Source: an uncultured bacterium (lineage in GTDB: Bacteria; Armatimonadota; UBA5829; DSUL01). From it: a stretch of DNA of 10,862 bases. The position numbers and the translations under genes were made by a program. Under the pieces are notes generated by a model that did not search any database, was not told the DNA's origin, and saw nothing but the letters and a program-made list of their open reading frames with translations. The DNA lies in NCBI GenBank assembly GCA_937967775.1, contig CALCJH010000123.1:1-10862 (forward strand), given 5' to 3'. Shown piece after piece: positions 6,382 to 10,862 of the stretch. Numbering within the stretch: the first letter of the stretch is position 1; every line of letters starts with the position of its first letter.

Positions 6382-6410
6382 ATTGTGGAGAAGAGGCCGC
6401 CGGAATGCAA
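6382..6410 (-). promoter_or_regulatory. pncB: Weak candidate promoter of nicotinate phosphoribosyltransferase
   Basis: On the minus strand TTGCAT (6410-6405) and CACAAT (6387-6382) are separated by 17 bases, giving a leader of about 40 bases before ATG 6335. Both boxes match the consensus only partly. No convincing plus-strand promoter for the divergent heparinase-like gene was found in the 146 bases between the two genes. Confidence 0.22.
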
Positions 6411-6481
6411 GAGGGGAGGAGATCTTCTGGAGAAACTGCGACGTGCTGGAGTTCTGGGCGTTTCTGGTTGCGGGAGTAGCG

Positions 6482-8626
6482 ATGACCGGTGACCCTCAAA
6501 TGGCAGCCGGTGGGCGGCCGTCGGTTTTTCTGGACAGTGCTGAGGCTGCCCGTCTCCGGAAGGAGATCCGCATCCTGCCTTGGAAGCGCGACCTCTACGA
6601 GGGGACGGAGACCACCTCGCCCGTCTGGCGGCGCGTCGCCAAACCGGGGCCGGACGCGCGCCGCTGGCTGGAGAAGGACATCGTGATTCCAGCGCGCGGG
6701 GGGCACTTCCACCACTTCTTTTGCGAGTGCGGCAACGTGCTCACCTGGCCGAAGGATCTCCAGCCCTCTCCGGAGGGGTATGCCTGCACGGCTTGCGGCA
6801 GGGTGTACAAAGGGGAGCGCTACGACGCGGCCGTGCGCCGTGAGATGCATATGGCGCTCGCGCAGGGAGCCCTGAATCTCGGCCTGGCGTGGCAGGTGGA
6901 GCAGGATGAGCGCTTCGCGCGGAAGGCGGCGGAGATTCTCCGGAATTACGCAGCCGCCTATCCCGGCCCGCACACCGGCATCGTCGAGGGTGGCATCATC
7001 TACCAGTCGCTTTGCGAAAGCATGTGGGTCATCCCCCTTGCGGCGGCCTATGACCTTATTCTGGACAGCGGAGCGCTTACCGAGAAGGACCGCACGGATA
7101 TCGAACAGAATCTGTTGCGTCCCTGCGCGAAAGGGCTGATGGCCTGCGGGACAGACGGCAACTGGGGCTCATGGCACCTTTCGGCTGTCGGGGTGGTGGG
7201 ATATGCCATCCGCGATCGGGAGCTGATATCCTATGCGCTCCGATCCTTCCGGGATCAGATGGCAGATCAGCTCGGGGACGATGGTCTGTGGCCGGAGTCC
7301 GTCCACACGTATCATTTCTTTCCGCTGCAGGCGTTCCTGTATCTTGCGGAAGCGGCACGGCACAACGGGGAAGACCTTTATTCCCTGGAGGAGAGGCCGG
7401 GCAAGGGCCTGCGGGCGATGTTCCGCGCCCCGCTGGAGTATGCTTATCCAGACCTGCGCCTTCCGGCCATCAACGACGGATGGTGGGAGACGTGGCTGCC
7501 GGGCCAGTTCTACGAGCTGGCGTGGGCGCGGTACCGTGACCAGGCGTTCCGCTGGGTTGTCGAACAGCGCGCAAAAGCGGCAGGGCGGCTCGGTCTGTGG
7601 CCCCTGTTGTTCGGTGAGGACCTGCCCGCAGACGCTCCTGCCCCGCCACTGAGATCCCGCAACTTTCCGGTGCTCGGGATCGCGGCGCTCAGAGGTCCCG
7701 GAGGCAGCATGCTCACCTTCGACTATGGTCCTTTCCTCGGGCACGGGCAACTGGACAAGATGGGTGTCACTCTTCACGCCCGTGGAAAGCTCTGGGCGGC
7801 GGACTACGGGACGCCGGGTTACGGTTCGTCCATTCTGCCGTGGTATACCGGTACCGCGTCGCACAACACGGTCATGGTGGACGGATCGAATCAGGAACGG
7901 ACCAGTGAGCGACGCCTGACCCTGTTCGCGGGTGGGCCGCAGTTGGAGGCCGCCGTCGCCGAAACGGAGGAAGCTTACCCGGGAGTTTTGCACCGGCGGA
8001 GCATCGTGCGCGCGGGGGATGGCTTTATCATTGTGGACGAGCTGCAATCCGGAAAACCGCGCACGTTCGACTGGCTCTTCCGCAGCGAGGGTGCCATGTC
8101 CGCTGTCACCAGTGGCCCTCCGGCGGAGTCCGAGCTTGTATTGGAGCACGTTGCAGTTGAGAAGTCCTTGCGTGTCAGTGGGCGGGTCTCGCTCTCCTGG
8201 CGCCAGGGTGAGGACGAACTCAGGCTAAATCTTTTCTGCGACGATACGGCGGACGTCTTCCTCGCACGATGCCCCGCAGAGACCGCGGCGCGCCAGGTTG
8301 AAATGATTGCGGTCCGGCGGACGGGTGTGCGGGCGCGTTTCGTGGCCGTTCTGACGCCAGTGTCCGTTGGAGAGGACCTGCGAGTCTCGATGTGTGGCGA
8401 TGTTGTGCGCATCCGGCGAGGAAACGTGGAAGATGTCGTCACACTGGGGCCGGCACTCTCTTTAGAGCCGGCCACCGACGCCCGCTTCTCGCTTGTGCGC
8501 CTGGTCTCAGGCAGACCGTCGCTGGGAGCCCTTGTCCAGGGCTCTGTCCTGCGCTGGAGGGACCAGCTCCTGATCGAGGGACCTGTCCGCGGCTGGGCGC
8601 AGAAAACCATTGCTCCGGAGCCGTAA
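6482..8626 (+). CDS. Heparinase II/III-family protein, probable polysaccharide lyase
   Basis: The 714 residues have the layout of PL12/15/17/21-like lyases: an N-terminal alpha/alpha toroid (about 120-380) and a C-terminal beta-sandwich (heparinase II/III-like, about 395-710). Such enzymes cleave uronic-acid glycans or oligosaccharides by beta-elimination. CECG at 81-84 and CTACG at 102-106 form a CxC/CxxC set that could bind zinc. GNWGSWHLSAVG (226-237) and DGLWPESVHTYHFFPL (267-282) are toroid signatures, with H232 and Y277 as likely catalytic residues. FDYGPFLGHGQLDKMG (413-428) with H421, and YTGTASHNTVMVDGSNQ (455-471), mark the sandwich domain. No signal peptide is evident, so the protein is probably cytoplasmic. 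GGGAG five bases before ATG 6482 decides the start. GTG 6443 is a weaker alternative. The GH2 gene follows in the same orientation. The substrate cannot be told. Confidence 0.9.
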   Translation: MTGDPQMAAGGRPSVFLDSAEAARLRKEIRILPWKRDLYEGTETTSPVWRRVAKPGPDARRWLEKDIVIPARGGHFHHFFCECGNVLTWPKDLQPSPEGYACTACGRVYKGERYDAAVRREMHMALAQGALNLGLAWQVEQDERFARKAAEILRNYAAAYPGPHTGIVEGGIIYQSLCESMWVIPLAAAYDLILDSGALTEKDRTDIEQNLLRPCAKGLMACGTDGNWGSWHLSAVGVVGYAIRDRELISYALRSFRDQMADQLGDDGLWPESVHTYHFFPLQAFLYLAEAARHNGEDLYSLEERPGKGLRAMFRAPLEYAYPDLRLPAINDGWWETWLPGQFYELAWARYRDQAFRWVVEQRAKAAGRLGLWPLLFGEDLPADAPAPPLRSRNFPVLGIAALRGPGGSMLTFDYGPFLGHGQLDKMGVTLHARGKLWAADYGTPGYGSSILPWYTGTASHNTVMVDGSNQERTSERRLTLFAGGPQLEAAVAETEEAYPGVLHRRSIVRAGDGFIIVDELQSGKPRTFDWLFRSEGAMSAVTSGPPAESELVLEHVAVEKSLRVSGRVSLSWRQGEDELRLNLFCDDTADVFLARCPAETAARQVEMIAVRRTGVRARFVAVLTPVSVGEDLRVSMCGDVVRIRRGNVEDVVTLGPALSLEPATDARFSLVRLVSGRPSLGALVQGSVLRWRDQLLIEGPVRGWAQKTIAPEP

Positions 8627-8644
8627 GCGGCTCCTTCACCGGAG
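8617..8644 (+). promoter_or_regulatory. Intercistronic hairpin over the stop codon, alternative to pairing of the next ribosome site
   Basis: GGAGCCG (8617-8623) pairs perfectly with CGGCTCC (8628-8634) around TAAG, which contains the heparinase-like stop codon. No T-run follows, so it is not an intrinsic terminator. The same CTCC (8631-8634) could instead pair with GGAG (8641-8644), the Shine-Dalgarno sequence of the GH2 gene. A coupling or mRNA-stability role is inferred. Confidence 0.4.
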
Positions 8645-8657
8645 GATATCCCTGCGA

Positions 8658-10619
8658 ATGAAAACAGTGTATGACCTCGCCTCCCTTCAGTGGAGGGTGT
8701 CCGGCTGGATCCCGTATCTGTGGTCGCTGGACCGGACGATGGAAGTCGGCGCGTCGCCCAAAGCCGAGATTCCCGCTCTACCGGCGCGTGTGCCGGGTTC
8801 GGTGCAGCAGATATTGCGGGACAACGGTTTGCTGCCGGACTGGAACACAGGTTTGAATGCCCGCCAGTGCGAGTGGGTGGAGAACCGCCACTGGATCTAT
8901 GAGGCTGAGATCCCTGCGGAGTGGCTCCAGCCTGGCAGTGTCATCCGGGTGCGGTGCGAAGGGCTGGACTACTGCGGCCGGGTGTTCCTGAACGAGTCCG
9001 AGGTGGGTTCGTTCCGGGGCAGCTTCATCCCCCACGTCTTCGACCTGACGCGGTACACCAGGGGCGGCCGGAACGTGCTGCGCATGATCTTTGACCACCC
9101 GCCGCGGTGGCTGGGGCAGTTCGGTTACACCTCCCGGATGACGGAATGGAAGACGCGCTTCAACTACACGTGGGACTGGACGGCGCGCCTGGTGCAGACG
9201 GGGATAACCGGCGGGATCTTTCTGGAGAGGGTGGACGGCGCCGAGTTCGCGGGCATCCGGTGCTGGACCGAGACGGACTCTCAAACTAAGACGGGTTGTG
9301 TGCGCATCCGCGGCGCGGCGCCGCGTGCAGCGGGCCTGACGGTGCGGGCTGTCCTGACCCGAGACGGGCGGCCCCGGGCGTCCGCAGAGTGCGACGGGTC
9401 GGAGCTTGCCGCCAGGGGGCTGGATATCGGGCCAGTGCCGGTGGATCTGTGGTGGCCGAACGGGCTGGGGGAGCAGCCGCTGTATACCCTGGAGGTCTCC
9501 TTGCTCAGCCCGGATGGGTCCGTCCATGATCGTCACGTCTGCCGCGTGGGATTCCGGGAAGTTTGCTGGGATTCGTGCGAGGGCGCTCCGCCGGAGGCGG
9601 ACCCCTGGGTCTGTGTCGTCAACGGGATGCCTGTCTTCTTGCAGGGCGTCAACTGGACACCGGTCTTGCCTCTCTATGCAGATGTGTCGGAGGAACAGTA
9701 TCGCCACCTTATCTCGCTGTACCGGGATATGGGGTGCAACATCTTGCGCGTATGGGGCGGGGCGGCGCTGGAGCGGGAGGAGTTTTACAACCTCTGCGAC
9801 GAGGTGGGTCTGATGGTGTGGCAGGAGTTCCCGCTGTCTTCCTCTGGGCGGGAGAACCTGCCGCCATCCGATGATGAATCCATCAGGGCGCACGAGGAGA
9901 TAGCGCGCTCCTACATAGCCCGCAGGCAGCATCATGCGTCTCTGCTTCTCTGGTGCGGGGGCAATGAACTGCAGACAGAGAGCGCTCCCTGCGACCTTTC
10001 TCACCCCCTGCTCAGGCGGCAGGGGCAGGTGGTCGCGGAGATGGATCCCGGACGGCGGTTTCTTCCCACCTCCGCCAGCGGGCCGCGTTTCTATGCCGAT
10101 CCGGCCCAGTTTGGGACGGGAGTCCACTGGGATGTGCACGGCCCCTGGAAGACGGAAGGAAGTGTGGAGGACTGGCGCGCCTACTGGGAGTCGGACGACG
10201 CTTTGATGCGCTCAGAAGTAGGCGCTCCCGGGACCTCGCCGGCGGATATCATCCGGCAGTATGCCGGAGACTGCGACGTAATGCCCGCCACTCCGGCCAA
10301 TCCACTCTGGCGTCGAACCTCCATCTGGTGGATCGAGTGGGACCGGTTCGTCCATGAGCACGGGAGGGAGCCGGAGTCACTGGAAGAGTATGTAGCCTGG
10401 AGTCAGCAGCGGCAGGCGGATCTTCTGCGGATCGCGGCGGAATGCTGCAAGCGCCGCTTCCCGCGCTGCGGAGGGTTTATCGTCTGGATGGGGCACGACT
10501 GCTTCCCCTGCACTGCCAACACGGCCATCATAGACTTCCACGGGAGGCCGAAGCCTGCCGCTCTGGCGCTGGCGGAGGTGTTCCGGGGCAACGGGGCGGA
10601 AGCGGAGGGTGGCTCTTGA
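8658..10619 (+). CDS. Glycoside hydrolase family 2 protein, beta-mannosidase-like
   Basis: The 653 residues have the GH2 order: an N-terminal sugar-binding jelly roll (about 40-195), an immunoglobulin-like domain (about 195-305) and a TIM barrel (about 310-645). FNYTWDW (168-174) and WWPNGLGEQPLYTLEV (265-280) resemble beta-mannosidase and exo-glucosaminidase members. RVWGGAALEREEFYNLCDEV (364-383) is close to the beta-mannosidase barrel motif. GNE (435-437) gives the acid/base E437, and SEVG (519-522) gives the likely nucleophile E520. Beta-mannosidases are usually above 800 residues, so the C-terminal accessory domains appear to be missing. There is no signal peptide. GGAGG lies 12 bases before ATG 8658, and the gap from the heparinase-like stop is 31 bases, so the two genes probably form an operon. 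A combined action on uronate- and mannose-containing oligosaccharides is possible but not shown. Confidence 0.92.
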   Translation: MKTVYDLASLQWRVSGWIPYLWSLDRTMEVGASPKAEIPALPARVPGSVQQILRDNGLLPDWNTGLNARQCEWVENRHWIYEAEIPAEWLQPGSVIRVRCEGLDYCGRVFLNESEVGSFRGSFIPHVFDLTRYTRGGRNVLRMIFDHPPRWLGQFGYTSRMTEWKTRFNYTWDWTARLVQTGITGGIFLERVDGAEFAGIRCWTETDSQTKTGCVRIRGAAPRAAGLTVRAVLTRDGRPRASAECDGSELAARGLDIGPVPVDLWWPNGLGEQPLYTLEVSLLSPDGSVHDRHVCRVGFREVCWDSCEGAPPEADPWVCVVNGMPVFLQGVNWTPVLPLYADVSEEQYRHLISLYRDMGCNILRVWGGAALEREEFYNLCDEVGLMVWQEFPLSSSGRENLPPSDDESIRAHEEIARSYIARRQHHASLLLWCGGNELQTESAPCDLSHPLLRRQGQVVAEMDPGRRFLPTSASGPRFYADPAQFGTGVHWDVHGPWKTEGSVEDWRAYWESDDALMRSEVGAPGTSPADIIRQYAGDCDVMPATPANPLWRRTSIWWIEWDRFVHEHGREPESLEEYVAWSQQRQADLLRIAAECCKRRFPRCGGFIVWMGHDCFPCTANTAIIDFHGRPKPAALALAEVFRGNGAEAEGGS

Positions 10620-10643
10620 CAGCGGAGGCCCCTGCAGGATACT
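10616..10643 (+). promoter_or_regulatory. Candidate promoter overlapping the GH2 stop codon
   Basis: TTGACA (10616-10621) is a perfect -35 consensus overlapping the GH2 TGA. GATACT (10638-10643) matches four of six -10 positions, with a 16-base spacer. Transcription would begin near 10650, about 57 bases before the TTG start of the next gene. Confidence 0.42.
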
Positions 10644-10706
10644 TACCTGTGCATACCGGCGGGGGCGGGCATTATTCTCCCGTGCCGGTCCGAGAGGCAC
10701 ACTGGC

Positions 10707-10862
10707 TTGAAGATCATCGTCACAGGCATATCCAACTCCGGCCGCCGCGAGTTCATGGAGGATTTCGAACGGCTCTGCAGGCGGAAAGGGGCCGATATTT
10801 CCTTCTTCGACATCGGCACCGTGATGAAGCAGACCGGCAAAGAGTCAGGGATAGACTTCACG
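10707..10862 (+). CDS. P-loop-like nucleotide-binding protein, N-terminal fragment
   Basis: 52 residues are visible before the window ends. The start is TTG 10707, with GAGAGG nine bases upstream. No ATG or GTG is available in the frame after the GH2 stop. The start reads MKIIVTGISNSGRREFMEDF, a beta-strand followed by a P-loop-like turn and a helix. Then come ISFFDIGTVMKQTG (31-44), in the place where adenylate-kinase-like proteins have their second strand and nucleotide-binding helix. The Walker A motif is degenerate: GISNSGRR in place of GxxxxGK(S/T), with Arg replacing the catalytic Lys. It could be a divergent kinase or a non-catalytic P-loop protein. The family is not identified. Confidence 0.65.
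   Translation, partial: MKIIVTGISNSGRREFMEDFERLCRRKGADISFFDIGTVMKQTGKESGIDFT

Noticed and set aside
6383..6481. Upstream TTG or GTG starts of the heparinase-like gene giving a hydrophobic N-terminus
   Set aside because: TTG 6383 has no good ribosome site. From GTG 6443 the N-terminus lacks the basic n-region of a signal peptide, whereas ATG 6482 has GGGAG at normal spacing.
1..10862. Signs of CRISPR, mobile elements, tRNA or a defence system
   Set aside because: No spaced direct repeats, transposase or integrase motifs, cloverleaf sequences or defence domains were seen by eye on either strand.

Overview
The window is a GC-rich, gene-dense bacterial chromosome segment with nine genes on both strands, two of them cut by the window ends. 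No tRNA, rRNA, CRISPR array, insertion sequence or phage gene was seen. A small exported protein that looks like an outer-membrane beta-barrel points to a bacterium with two membranes. The mix of housekeeping genes with a heparinase II/III-type lyase and a GH2 glycosidase would fit an environmental polysaccharide user such as Armatimonadota or a Planctomycetes-like lineage, but that placement is a guess.

Left part (1-2080): the C-terminal two thirds of plsY (membrane phospholipid synthesis) overlaps an AMMECR1-domain gene by ATGA. The AMMECR1 gene converges on, and overlaps by 10 bp, a PLP-dependent trans-sulfuration enzyme (cystathionine gamma-lyase/synthase type) on the minus strand. The overlap is the perfect palindrome TTACCGGTAA, which gives both proteins the same ending, Tyr-Arg-stop.

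Middle (2081-4870): a roughly 380-base divergent intergenic region holds a minus-strand leader that presents the Shine-Dalgarno sequence in a hairpin loop, and a plus-strand leader rich in hairpins. The plus-strand leader precedes the small exported barrel-like protein, which ends at a strong intrinsic terminator. Next is surE, whose perfect -10 box overlaps the conventional ATG, so its mRNA may be leaderless. On the minus strand is a two-domain ferredoxin-like iron-sulfur protein with a CRP/FNR-type dyad centred near -41.5 of a predicted start site, which suggests control by a redox or NO sensor.

Right part (4872-10862): nicotinate phosphoribosyltransferase (NAD salvage) on the minus strand is divergent from a heparinase II/III-family protein. 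A GH2 beta-mannosidase-like glycosidase follows the heparinase gene 31 bases later. These two have no visible export signal and probably act together on oligosaccharides inside the cell. A consensus -35 box overlaps the GH2 stop codon and probably serves the last gene, a truncated P-loop-like protein with a degenerate Walker A motif.

I found no clear new defence or mobile system. The best leads are the CRP/FNR-controlled ferredoxin-like protein with an incomplete second cluster motif, the structured leader of the trans-sulfuration gene, and the probable leaderless surE.
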